Source: Cucumis sativus (Eukaryota; Streptophyta; Magnoliopsida; Cucurbitales; Cucurbitaceae). Taken from it: DNA of 64,000 nt. The notes below the pieces were generated by a model. That model saw only the letters and a list, made by a program, of their open reading frames with translations. It made no database searches and had not been told where the DNA came from. Where the stretch lies: positions 39,542,732 through 39,606,731 of the forward strand of contig NC_026657.2 of the NCBI RefSeq assembly GCF_000004075.3. The letters are read 5' to 3'. Below are positions 53,951 to 64,000 of the stretch, piece by piece; within the stretch, counting starts at the first letter, position 1; every line of letters begins with the position of its first letter. The translations under genes and the position numbers were made by a program.

Positions 53951-56344
53951 CTTAATTATTTTAAATCTAATTGCTGAATTTGCAACTAACCGTTTAGTAA
54001 TATAAGTGGCGTCCACATCATGGCTAAACAAAATATTAGTTTGATTTTCTTCTTCTAATTTCTATCCATCGTGCCTTTATCTAAATTCAAAATTTAAAAA
54101 AAAAAAGAAAACAAAAAGAATACAATATATATTGCGAACAAGAATCTTAAACTCAACTGGTACCTGTATTCTATAAAATTCAGTAAGTACACGAGAATAT
54201 TTCATTTGTTTGAGTGAAAGATTACACTACTCGAGATCACGTGAAAGAGTTTAAATACAAAAATACCATTGAAGATTTTTTTTTTCAATTAAGCAAATCA
54301 GTAGATGTATAGGTGACAATATTATTACAATTTAGAACGTTGGAAATATGCTAAAATGTTGAATTATTTCCATGGGAATTGAAGTACAAAGACAAATAAA
54401 TAAATGAAGCACTAAAACCCTAATTTTGTTTGTATTTGCTACATAATAATTAGTTAGGTACTAGTGGGCTGTTCTAAAGTTTGACACAAAACAATATTTT
54501 CAAATATGTTTAGCATAAGAAGAGTATCAAATAAAAATGATTCACCATTTTCATAATTACATTATATTTTCTAAGAAATTAATAAATAAATATATAAAAA
54601 GGGTAAAGTGGTCAAATTAAATCAAATAGTACGAGACTAATAGTGTAGAGATCGATCTATTGAATCATATTCGAAACAACTCGATTAAGAAGGCTAATTA
54701 TAATTTTTTTTAAGGTTACTATATAATTTATACTTGTGATAATAATAATAATTAAAAAAAAAACTAATGAATTACATTTGATTAGACATAGAATTGACTA
54801 ATTCTCTATAGTTCTCTCAAAGTCTCTTCTACACTTTAATAAAAGTTTTGGGGATTGGAGAAACAAAAATTGGACGTAAAGAATAAAAACTTCTAAAATG
54901 GAGAAATTTTTTCTTAGAAAAGTGGAGATTTTTATTTTGTTGATATATTGAAGAATGTGGAAAATATATATTTTAAAATTTAATACTAATAGTAACTAAT
55001 TATCAACCATGGATAGTCGCTTAACCATTAATAATAGTTATTATTGATTGCACTGATAGCAAAATTAATGAATATCACTGATGGCTACTAGGAATAATAA
55101 TTTGTTTTGTCAAGTATTTCTTTTCCGTTTATTCCAATTGAAATCTATCATCGATAGCTATTATTAGAGTGCAAACCTAATATTTAAAAACAATTTACGT
55201 ATAGATTGATCAAGTGTACATATTTTATTCTTATGCTATATTTTTATTCTATTTCTTAAATTGTGCTATCGGTTGTAATTTTTCAATAGTATAATAGGCA
55301 TATTTAATAATATTCTCTTTATCAAAATAATAAAGACTATTCCTTGAGTTTATTTAGTTAAAAAGACTACACATTGACTTAAAAAAAACTATATGAACCA
55401 AATTCTATAACTTTATTCAAACTATTGAGGAACCAATTTTAAAACCTAACAATTTTTTTTCATTCTTTCCTCATTGAGTTCTGAAAAGTAGAAAGACGAC
55501 ATTTTCTTTTATTGCAAAAGAACAAAATCTATATATCAATTATCACTATATATATATAGCTATGATCTCCAATTCCACAAAACAATGAGAATAGAAACAA
55601 AAGAAAAAAAGGGTAAAAAATAAATGTCAGAAAAAAGAATTTCATATTGGTGTTAGTCCAATCTTTAATTAATTTTTTGATTGAATATAGAGAAATATTT
55701 ATTAAACTCCCCCTAGGTAGCTGACTGATAAGACACTTTTATTCATTCCTACGAAGAAAATAGAATCTATGTATTTATTTCTATAAAAAAAATAAGTGTG
55801 ATAGCTCGTTTTTCTACGTTATGTTTTTACTTTATAAGATATCTCGATCGGATATTTTAATTAGGGTTATTGATTCATATATAACACTCTCATCGTACTT
55901 CGAATCCAATAAACGATGTGAGTTTTTTTGTAAGTCAAATACATCCAATTGAGGTAGTGATGAGAATTATTTTTTGAAATATCGGACATGCCTGTTGTTA
56001 TTTTAAAATATAATTATGAGTGAAAATGAATAGAACTCAATAAATATAAAAAATAATAATAAAATGAGGAGGAAAAGAGGATGGATGATTGAGTTTGTAA
56101 AACCCTAGAAAATGGAGATTATTAAATTAGAAAAAAAAGAGAGAGAAAAAGAGAAAGAAAAAGGATGCTGGGAATGACAAAGACCATACACTGTATATTC
56201 CTTCGAGAAAAGGTCCCATTGTTTAAAAAAGAAAAAGGAAGGATAGTGCACGACCACTCCCTCTCGTTAAAGTCTAGCTTACAAAAATCAAGCCGTAAAT
56301 ATATCTCAAATAGGTTGATATATTCTCACTACTACAAAAATTGA

Positions 56345-56760
56345 ATTACTTGACATTAATACAGTGTCATGTAAATCTATACTTGACGTTTTAAAAAGCG
56401 TCAAGTAATCGACTGTCAAGTATAGTTCTATTACTTGACACTAAAAAAACGTCAAGGACTCTATTGCTTGACATCATTTTTGTGTCAAGTAAGATAGTAT
56501 ACTTGACAATATTTACACGTCGAGTAAATTATATACTTGACTCTATTTACCTGTCAAGTGAGATAGTATACTTGACACTATTTACAAGTCGAGTAAGATA
56601 TATATTTGACTCTATTTACCTGTCAAGTGAGATAGTATATTTGACACTATGTATATGTCAAGTAAAATTTTATAGTTGACACTATATATCCATCAAGTAA
56701 AATGGTATATTTGACTCAAATAAGATAGTATATGTGACATGTAATTAATGTCATGTATAC
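56345..56760. repeat. Left subterminal hairpin array of CACTA element
   Basis: About ten units of the form tacTTGACactatttacxtGTCAAgtaa follow one another at 30-45 base spacing. Each is a short palindrome with arms TTGAC/GTCAA around an 8-15 base loop. Several arms have decayed (gtcgag, gtcatg). Confidence 0.85.
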
Positions 56761-57189
56761 CATTTATTAATATATTAAATATACTAAATTTTTCTTTTTT
56801 CATTTTTTATTTCCTGCATTACATACATTTACTTCAATAAGACATATCCATAAACAAAACAAATTCTCCAACGAACAATTACACAACAAAAAAAAGGACA
56901 AAAAGTTTAGTATAATATGTAAACCAACAATAATTTCATTATTCTCAACAATGTCATCAACAATTACACAATTCCAATCCAATATAGCCAACTAAAATTT
57001 CCTATATGTGTCCTATTCCAAAATATTAAATGATAATAGTTGTCTTATATAATCAAAATTGAAGCCTATCCCCATATATCTTTTGCCCTCATAATGGCTA
57101 TGAACAAAACGTTTCCACAAAAAAGGTTATGAGCATTCCCATATCTTAGCCATTTACAAAATTAACATGATCATATCTAGGTGTGTCTA

Positions 57190-57872
57190 TCATATGTACC
57201 GAGCTAAAAATCCAGCCCACTCCCCTCGTCTATCCAATTCAAGCTGTGTGTATGGGCTTCTTGTATCAATCTATAAAACATAAAAAGTAGAATACACTTT
57301 GTAAATTATTTGAGTTAGTCAATATACTATCTATAACTTTACAATGTAAATAGTTTAAAAACATACCACATCAGTGATAATGTTTGTGTCCTTAGTCACA
57401 ATTTCTTGCATGTATCTCATGACATAATATCCACATTCAACCGTACCTACTTGTAAAGAACACTATAACACAACCAATTAACAATGCATATATATTATAT
57501 TATGTGCTAGATTAAAATAAAAATTATTTTATAAATATATTTACATTTACCAATATATGCATGATTGGCTACCATAGCAGGATAGCCACAAGACCAAGGC
57601 TATGGGGCTACCAAGGCTACAGGATAGCCACAAGACCAAGGCTACGGGGCTACCAAGGCTACAGGATAGCCACAAGACCAAGGCTATGGGGCTACCAAGG
57701 CTACAGGATAACCACAAGATAGTATGACTCAAAATATACAATAAGTGTGTAGTGTTTGCATGATTTCCAAATGAGAAGGATGATTACATACCTCAATCAT
57801 ATTGTATACTTTTTCTTTCAAATCAGTCGGCACCAGCTTCCAAGATGCATGTGTAATTGGGATATGATGATG
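57190..57872 (-). pseudogene. Ulp1-like cysteine protease / transposon protein remnant
   Basis: Three minus-strand pieces with good splice borders remain. 57792-57872 encodes PITHASWKLVPTDLKEKVYN, a plant transposon-protein block. 57367-57446 encodes TVECGYYVMRYMQEIVTKDT, where ECGYYVM holds the catalytic Cys of Ulp1 (C48) SUMO-type proteases. 57190-57270 encodes RSPYTQLELDRRGEWAGFLA and a stop. The last two join in frame. The upstream His and Asp parts of the catalytic triad are not present; a satellite array occupies the space. It is therefore a remnant, typical of Ulp1-carrying plant DNA transposons. Confidence 0.75.
57581..57720. repeat. 42-bp minisatellite
   Basis: Three full copies and one partial copy start at 57581, 57623, 57665 and 57707; each begins gataGCCACAAGACCAAGGC. 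Copies are nearly identical. On the minus strand the unit is a multiple of three and stays open (LWLSCSLGSP repeats), but it lies in what looks like an intron of the protease remnant. Confidence 0.92.
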
Positions 57873-58334
57873 CACACAAGATCAATTCATTACTCATTAC
57901 TATAAAAAAAAATGGCATTCAAAAGTATGAATCTTACCAAGAGTAAATATACCAATTCATTACTCATTACTATAAAAAAATCAATATGATAATTATAACC
58001 ATAACGACAACAAATTAATTACGGTCTAAAACATCCAAGAGTCACCCTTAATTTTTCATTACTCATTCCTGTAAAAAAACAACAATAAAGAAAAATGATG
58101 GTCTTCTCTATTTGTCAATTAGATTATACCATTTGTTTACGAATTTGAACATAAACAACATAAACATATAACACAAATAAATATAAATATACGAGAGTCA
58201 TTCTCAATTTTCTTCTCTTTGTGTTTTTCTCACTTTGGGTTTACAATATCATCCTTAATTACAAGATATAAATCAAATTCAAGGGAGCATTATTCATTGA
58301 AAAATGTTAAATACAATAAGAATGAGGAGCATAA

Positions 58335-58580
58335 AAACCTTTGAACGCGGAAGCAGTTCGGCGTGCGGAAGCAGTTCGCCGTGCGGAAGCAGTTCGCCGT
58401 GCGAAAGATGTTCGCAGTCGTGGAAGCCGTTCACTGTGGAAGTTGTTCGCTGCGTGGAAGTTGTTCGTCGGGTTGAAGCTGTTCGCAACGGGTTGAAGCT
58501 GTTCGCCGGGTGGAAGCTGTTCGCCGGGTGGAAGCGTTCGTCGTGTGGAAGCCATTCGCCGTTTGCCACTCTGTGTTGTG
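58335..58580. repeat. GC-rich 18-bp minisatellite
   Basis: About twelve degenerate copies of gcGGAAGCaGTTCGCCGt are arranged head to tail, with units of 16-20 bases. The block is far more GC-rich than its surroundings. Minus-strand frames stay open (RRTASARRTASA, HGELLPHGELL), as expected from a period near a multiple of three, so an encoded protein is not established. Confidence 0.88.
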
Positions 58581-59829
58581 TGGAAGTCGTCCGTCGATTC
58601 GAAGAAGTGGTCGTTCGCCTGTGTTGTGTGGAAGCGTGGAGATGAGAATAGGGTTTCATCGTGGAGACGTGAGGGATTACTAAAAATAGGGAAATAAAAG
58701 ATTTTAATATATTTACTTGATATTTTTAATTAAATGAATTTAATAAATTTAATTAAAATATTTCAATAAATATATTTGATAAACTTTTCAAAAAATTATT
58801 TTTTTTCATATATAAATATAAAATAAAACAAGCTTTTTTAACAATATATAAATATAAATTTTTTCCATATATATTGTTTTAAGGTTAAAACTTGAAAAGC
58901 AAAAAATTTTTCATCTTTTCATTGGATACCTTTTTTAACAATATATAAAAGGAAAGAAGTGTTATTGAGGAAGTTGAAAAAAAAGCCCACTAATCATTTT
59001 TAATAATCAACATGAAAATTTCTATACAAAAAAATGGAAGAAACATTAAAAAGGAAAAAAAATTACATGAGTTTTTGTTAACTTTTGAGGAAGATCCATG
59101 GATTGATCATGAGAATATAAAGATTTGAGATGATGAATATTTTTTGAATTAGGAAAGAAGGTTTTTATAGGAGAAATTAGGAATTGATAATAGAAAATAA
59201 GTTGAAAGGGTGAAAATTAGAAAACAATAGATTTGTACCTTGTTTTCAATTTGTTATTATTATTATTTTTCTTTATTTCTTAGTTTTTGATAATATTTTT
59301 TTAAATTATATCATTTTAAAAAAAAATTAAATAGAGCGGTTTGTGAGTTTTTGTTTCAATTTATTTGTTTTTATTAATTTATTCTTAATTTTCGCTATCA
59401 TTAAACAATTTTCTTAAATTATGTTTTAGGTTTCCAAGATCTTCAATCTTTCCATAAAAAGAAACAAAAAAAGAAAAAAGAAACCCTAAATTATTTTGAT
59501 TTTAATTTTTTTGGTAAATAACTGAATTGAGTTATATATGCTCACTCTAATAAAATGATTTTTTTATTAAACAAAACTTCATAAAATCAAGTTGATGTGC
59601 GAGAACTTAATATTATATCACTTACCAACACAATATTTAGATATGCATCTCCTGGATATCACCTATTTTTGTCTATCAAATTGTCTAATCATGTCACAAA
59701 ATTTGTAATTTTTTTTTATGTGAGTAGTGATAAATGATGTGTAAAAGTAAATAATTATGGAGATATACCAATAAATTGGATCTATTATTAATCTACACTA
59801 CAAACTAAAAACTAAACAATGGAAAAAGT

Positions 59830-60835
59830 TGATCCATTTAAAATTTATTAAAATGTTTCAATAAATTTCATTAATAATCATTTCAATAAAATATTTTAAT
59901 AAATTTCTTTGATGAAATATTTAAATAAATTTATTTAGTGAAACAGTTCAACAAATCTGTTTTGGTAAAATATTTTAATGAAAGATTTCAATAAATTTAT
60001 TTAATTATTTTTTATTAATTTTTTTAATAAATTTATTTCATAATATTTTCGTTAAAGTTTTTAACAAATACATTTAATAATGTTTTCATTAAAATATTTT
60101 AATATTTATTAAATAAGCATTTCATCAAAATACTTAAATTTACTTAATGAAAGATTTCATTAAAATATATAAATTTATTTATAAATTTTGTATAAAATAT
60201 TTTAATAAATTTATTTAATGAAATAATTTCAATAAAATTGTTTAAAGGAAAGATTCAATAAACTTATTTTAATGAATTCAAAAAATTATTTTAGTGATAA
60301 ATTTCAAAAAATTTATTTAACAATTTTTTATTAAAGTATTTTAATAAATTTATTTAATAAACTTTTCATTAAAATGTTTTAATAAATTTATTTAAAGAAA
60401 TGGTTTCAATAAATTTATTTAAATAAAATATTTTCAATAGGTTTATTTAAAAGAAAGATTTTAATAAATTTAATTTAAGTAAAGATTTCAACAAATTTAT
60501 TTTAGTCAAAGATTTGTAAAAGTTTGTTTTAGTGAAAGATTTCAAAAAATTTATTTAATAATATTTTATTAAAATATTTTAATAAATTTATTTAATGAGT
60601 TTTTCATTAAAATATCTTAATAAATCTATTTAAGGAAATAATTTCAATAATTTTATTTAAAGGAAAATTTTCAACAAATTTATTTTAACGAGAGATTTTA
60701 GTAAATTTAATTTAATGAGAGATTTCAAATTATTTAAGTGAAAAATTTCAAATGATTTATTTTCATAAGTTGATTTTAAAAAAATTATTTTAATAAGTTG
60801 ATTTTAAAAAATTATTTTAATAAGTTGATTTTTAT
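59830..60835. repeat. AT-rich degenerate tandem repeat inside CACTA element
   Basis: About one kilobase built of variants of 'ttcaataaatttatttaatg' and 'aaagatttcaataaattta', with spacing of about 25-35 bases. Copies are highly diverged. It has no coding capacity. Confidence 0.75.
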
Positions 60836-60889
60836 ACTTTTTATTTTCATATTTTTAAACGTTTTATATTTGACATTTTGGCAATTGAC

Positions 60890-61375
60890 ATTTTAAAAGT
60901 GTTAAATAAAAAATGTTAACTATATTTGACGTTGTTTTCGCGTCAAGTAAATGTCCACTATACGTGACACGAAAAAAACGTCAAGTAAAATCTCCACTAT
61001 ATTTGACGCGAATAAACTGTCAAATAAATCTCCACTATATTTGACGCGAAAACCATGTCATATAAAAGTTAACGTAAAAATTTTCTTTTTTAAAACCATA
61101 CCTGACATGTTTTTTGTGTCAAGTAAATGTTCACTACTTTTAACTCGAATAAAATGTCAAGTAAAATCTACTTTATACTTGACGCAAAAAAAAAAAAAAA
61201 AAAAAAAAACGTCAAATAAAGCTAACATAAAATAATTAAAAAAAATTTGTGAAAACTTCATATTTTTTAAGACTATACTTGACGTTTTTTCTTTAACATA
61301 GTTCATACTTGACGTTTTTTTAATAAAAACGTCAAGTATGTAAAAGTTGCTAGTGTCAAGTAAACCCATTTTTGT
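60890..61375. repeat. Right subterminal hairpin array of CACTA element
   Basis: Repeated units of the form 'ctatatTTGACGcgaaaaacGTCAAgtaaa' mirror the left array. Several have a CG-containing core (TTGACGcg, gcGTCAA), unlike most of the left end. One loop has expanded to a run of about 26 A at 61185-61209. Confidence 0.85.
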
Positions 61376-61382
61376 AGTAGTG

Positions 61383-62019
61383 TCTTAACATCTTTTATCA
61401 CGTTTCAATCTAAAACGATATCATTAACAAACCTAATACACAAGATGAACGTATACTAAATAAATTTGGATATGTACATCTCGAACAAAACACTCATTTT
61501 TTTAGAACGAAAACACTCATTTTTTATAATGAAGTATTCTTCTTTCATTTCCTAAGTAAAAGACAACCCACTTTTTCTTTGTGCTTCTGCTTCTCCTTCT
61601 CTCCCACTTTTTCACTTTATTTTTTGAAATGATAATAATAAAAAAAAAGTCACATATTTTCGTTTCATTCCTCTAATTTACCATCTGCTCTCTCTACTGC
61701 CCTCTGCAGTGTGTGTACAATATTCTCTGTAAAATCCTCCCTTTTCTTTTTCATCCATTATAGTTACATGTAACTTTTTGGTGTGTGGGTATGAGACTTA
61801 TGAGAAATGAAATAGCTTAAAGACAACATCGGGACTGTGCATAATATCAGTATATATGTGAGTAGTACTCAATGTTTGGATATGTATATATTATTCTTTT
61901 GCTTTTACCATACGTATATCTATACAAGAATTCAAGTATTTAAAGAAACATGTAGAAGAATTTGTCACTCGTATCAAATTGTGATAGAGAGGCAGATTTA
62001 GATACATACATACAATATA

Positions 62020-62055
<36 letters not shown>

Positions 62056-64000
62056 CTGTGTGTGTAATTTCTTACTATATTTATAGGGTGATTTTTTGGG
62101 AACAATAATGTTGTTTTTGACCTTTTGGTTGTGAGGAGTTTTGTATGTCTTCATGTCAATGAATGAGGTATTGGGTTGAACTCCTACCTGAAATGATTAT
62201 ATTGTGTATTTATATAGTTTCTAAATCCTTTGATGTATATTTATATATTATTTTCAAAATAGTTAGGAATTCATAGAGTAAGAAATAAATTTTGTTTGGA
62301 TTAGAGTTTATTTAATATCTTATTACTAAAAATGTTGGATTTAAGTTGAAAATGGAAATTTTTTTAAAAATAACAAATTTTACAAAATAGCAAATTCTAT
62401 CCCCACAAATTTAAAATTTTGCTAAAAAAATTCTTTGAAAATACATGGAAAAAAAAAGGTGGAAAACAAAATATGTAGCTAGAAAGTCATATACACAAGA
62501 ATCAACTAGGGAAAATATAGAGAGGAAGAATCGAGATAAATTAAACATGCTTTAACCTATTAACTTAAGTTTTTTGGTTGAACAAATGACTTAAGATAGT
62601 ATCAGATTAGGTGGTCTGAAGAATTATATGTTTCAGCTTCTCCAAATGTAATTTATTTTTAAATTAATATTTATGAAAGGAGTAAGGGTGAACATATATC
62701 TATCGGTCATAGTTGGTTTTCGGCCAAACGGACTATATGATCGATTTACAAACTAAGTCGATTCAAGCCATGTTCTTGGTTTGGATTTTTCTCAAACCGA
62801 AATCGATCAAACTAATCTTTATCTTCAATCGACTGGCTGACTTTCGGTTCGATCGACTAATTTTTTCAGTCTATGAAAGGACAGAAGCATTCGTAAATAA
62901 ATGAAAAATGGAGTGGCAAATACGTAAACTTAAGAGAAGGAGTTGAAGGCTTTTCGAAATCGGACCCCTCCCTCCCTCCCTCCGATGTTGAGTCAAAAAG
63001 AAAAGAGAGAAAAATATGCGTAATTAAGCCGACAAAATCAGAGCCTTTTTTCCAACATCTGTCCCTGTTTCCCTTTCCTGTTCGCTCCCCTCAACTTTCC
63101 AACTCATACCCTTTTTCGTCATTTCCCTCCTTTCTTTTTCAAAAACCCTAAACTCTTTCTCTACAACCTTAGTCCTCTCTCTCTCTATATATATATACAT
63201 ACACACACTTCCATTCTTACCCAACCCCACGCTCTCTCTCATTAATTCGGTAATTATATCAAACCCTTCAATTATATATGTTTTTATCTTTTAGCTACAA
63301 ACATTATAACCTAAAGTTTTAATTTGTTGTTTGCTTCTTTACTGTAATTATAATGCGATGCAGGCTGTAGAAAGAAGCTTCATTTTCAATCACTGTTTTC
63401 TTCTCCAAAGGTCTTTCATTCATTCATCTCCACCCTCTCTTTTTCCTTTTCCTTTTATTTTTTTTCTCCCTTTATTAGTTTAATTATTAATTATTCAACA
63501 TTATTATTGCTTATATTGGTTTTTTTATTTTCATGCTAATCCAAACTTTGCTTTAATTTTTTTTTTACTCCACTAAGTATTTTCCAATTTGTTTAAATTA
63601 CATTTTCACATTTTTTGAGTTTGAGATGGGGTGAAATGGACATTATTTCTATGATATTTTAAAAAATAGATGTAAAAAAGAAGAAGAAAAAAGCCGTGAG
63701 AATTATCTAAATAGTAATACATTTCAACTTATTTTAGAAATAGTATTTATTTTTAGAAATTTTTATTTACCTTCACATTTGATGATCTTTTCATTTCTTT
63801 TATGGCAATCTCTTCATCTTTATATAACTTTTTATATGAGAAAAAACTAAAAAATAACGGTTAGAAGAAAATTTGATAGACTGCCTAAAGAGATAATAAA
63901 GTCCGAAATGCATGCAAGTAAGTCTTAAATCACTCTTATGATAGGTTAAATCACCATGTATTAAGTATTAAGAATTTAAAGGGATGAGTGAATGTTAATT
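61383..64000. other. Right-hand spacer and probable 5' leader of a further gene
   Basis: No coding exon is identified. A GGTCGGTTTC-like degenerate segment lies at 62700-62860. From about 62960 the sequence turns pyrimidine-rich (ccctccctccctccg, ctctctctct) like a plant promoter and leader. A possible non-coding first exon ends near 63250 at 'ttcggtaattat', and a possible acceptor 'gatgcag|gctgtagaaag' lies at 63357-63363. This would suit a plus-strand gene whose coding part lies beyond the window; it is a guess. Confidence 0.35.
62022..62066. repeat. (TA)n(TG)n microsatellite
   Basis: A run of TA followed by TG dinucleotides, a compound microsatellite likely to vary in length between individuals. 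Confidence 0.9.

Larger units (their letters stand above)
49713..56326. other. 6.6 kb intergenic region, repeat-rich
   Basis: No gene is recognised. The region carries a TA microsatellite near 49836-49857, an inverted-repeat element at 50911-51159, 'tgataga' repeats at 51640-51770 and 53790-53950, and 'tatcaatttaaa' repeats at 53220-53570. Everything else is AT-rich single-copy-looking sequence. Confidence 0.6.
56327..61382. mobile_element. CACTA-type DNA transposon, 5,056 bp, probably non-autonomous
   Basis: The left end CACTACTACAAAAATtg (from 56327) is the reverse complement of the right end caTTTTTGTAGTAGTG (to 61382). TCT flanks both ends (56324-56326 and 61383-61385), the 3-bp target duplication expected of CACTA (En/Spm) elements. 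Subterminal arrays of TTGAC...GTCAA hairpins lie at 56345-56760 and 60890-61375, where CACTA elements normally have transposase-binding repeats. The interior holds a decayed Ulp1-protease-type coding remnant on the minus strand, a 42-bp satellite, an 18-bp GC-rich satellite and a long AT-rich repeat block. I see no intact transposase, so movement would need a transposase supplied by another copy. The clean ends suggest relatively recent insertion. Confidence 0.9.

Noticed and set aside
56464-56679. 71-residue frame of repeated 'SSEIVYLTLFTSRV' in the CACTA left end
   Set aside because: It is the subterminal repeat array read as protein; repeats with a period near a multiple of three stay open by chance.
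56345-56760. Regular palindromic repeats resembling a CRISPR array
   Set aside because: The host is a plant; units lack constant repeats with unique spacers and lie exactly at a CACTA terminus.
58294-58659. 121-residue minus-strand frame over the 18-bp minisatellite
   Set aside because: Open because of repeat periodicity; no recognised domain, so not called as a gene.

Overview
This window is nuclear DNA from a flowering plant, most likely a cucurbit. It has intron-rich genes with GT/AG borders, very AT-rich spacers and plant-specific families (DYW-type PPR, Aux/IAA, SAWADEE, DUF1677). Several dispersed repeats, notably the 'TTTGGT...ACCAAA' MITE at 14452-14758 and the 'ctatcattgatag' family, look like repeats I know from cucurbit genomes. 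The species cannot be fixed from the sequence alone.

The left two thirds (1-43.2 kb) is genic. In order: the 5' end of a CABIN1-like TPR gene (minus, runs off the left edge); a small unknown membrane protein (plus, 3138-5021); an Aurora kinase of the AUR1/AUR2 type (plus, 6751-9037); a single-exon DYW-class PPR protein (minus, 9850-11841); a YbeY endoribonuclease fused to a HAD hydrolase (minus, 12 exons, 12970-20237); an Aux/IAA repressor of the IAA18/IAA26 type (minus, 21459-23852); an organellar tryptophanyl-tRNA synthetase (minus, 15 exons, 28648-36181); and a SAWADEE-homeodomain protein of RNA-directed DNA methylation (plus, 9 exons, 38270-43228). Splice sites were assigned by hand; every junction listed keeps the reading frame.

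The right third (43.2-64 kb) is repeat-rich and gene-poor. Its only clear gene is a DUF1677 protein (49158-49712). Its main feature is a complete-looking 5.06 kb CACTA transposon (56327-61382) with CACTACTACAAAAA terminal inverted repeats, a TCT target duplication, arrays of short TTGAC...GTCAA hairpins at both ends, a decayed Ulp1-protease-type coding remnant, and three internal satellite blocks.

The genes do not form an operon. Three of them (PPR, YbeY-HAD, TrpRS) probably act in chloroplast or mitochondrial RNA processing and translation. From memory, the order CABIN1-like / Aurora and Aurora / YbeY-HAD / TrpRS matches two duplicated Arabidopsis blocks (At4g32820-At4g32830 and At2g25840-At2g25880), so the left part looks like a conserved ancestral segment. 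Unusual points are a roughly threefold tandem repeat that includes a splice donor of the TrpRS gene, a 37-base poly-C tract beside telomere-type repeats upstream of the membrane-protein gene, and the CACTA element.
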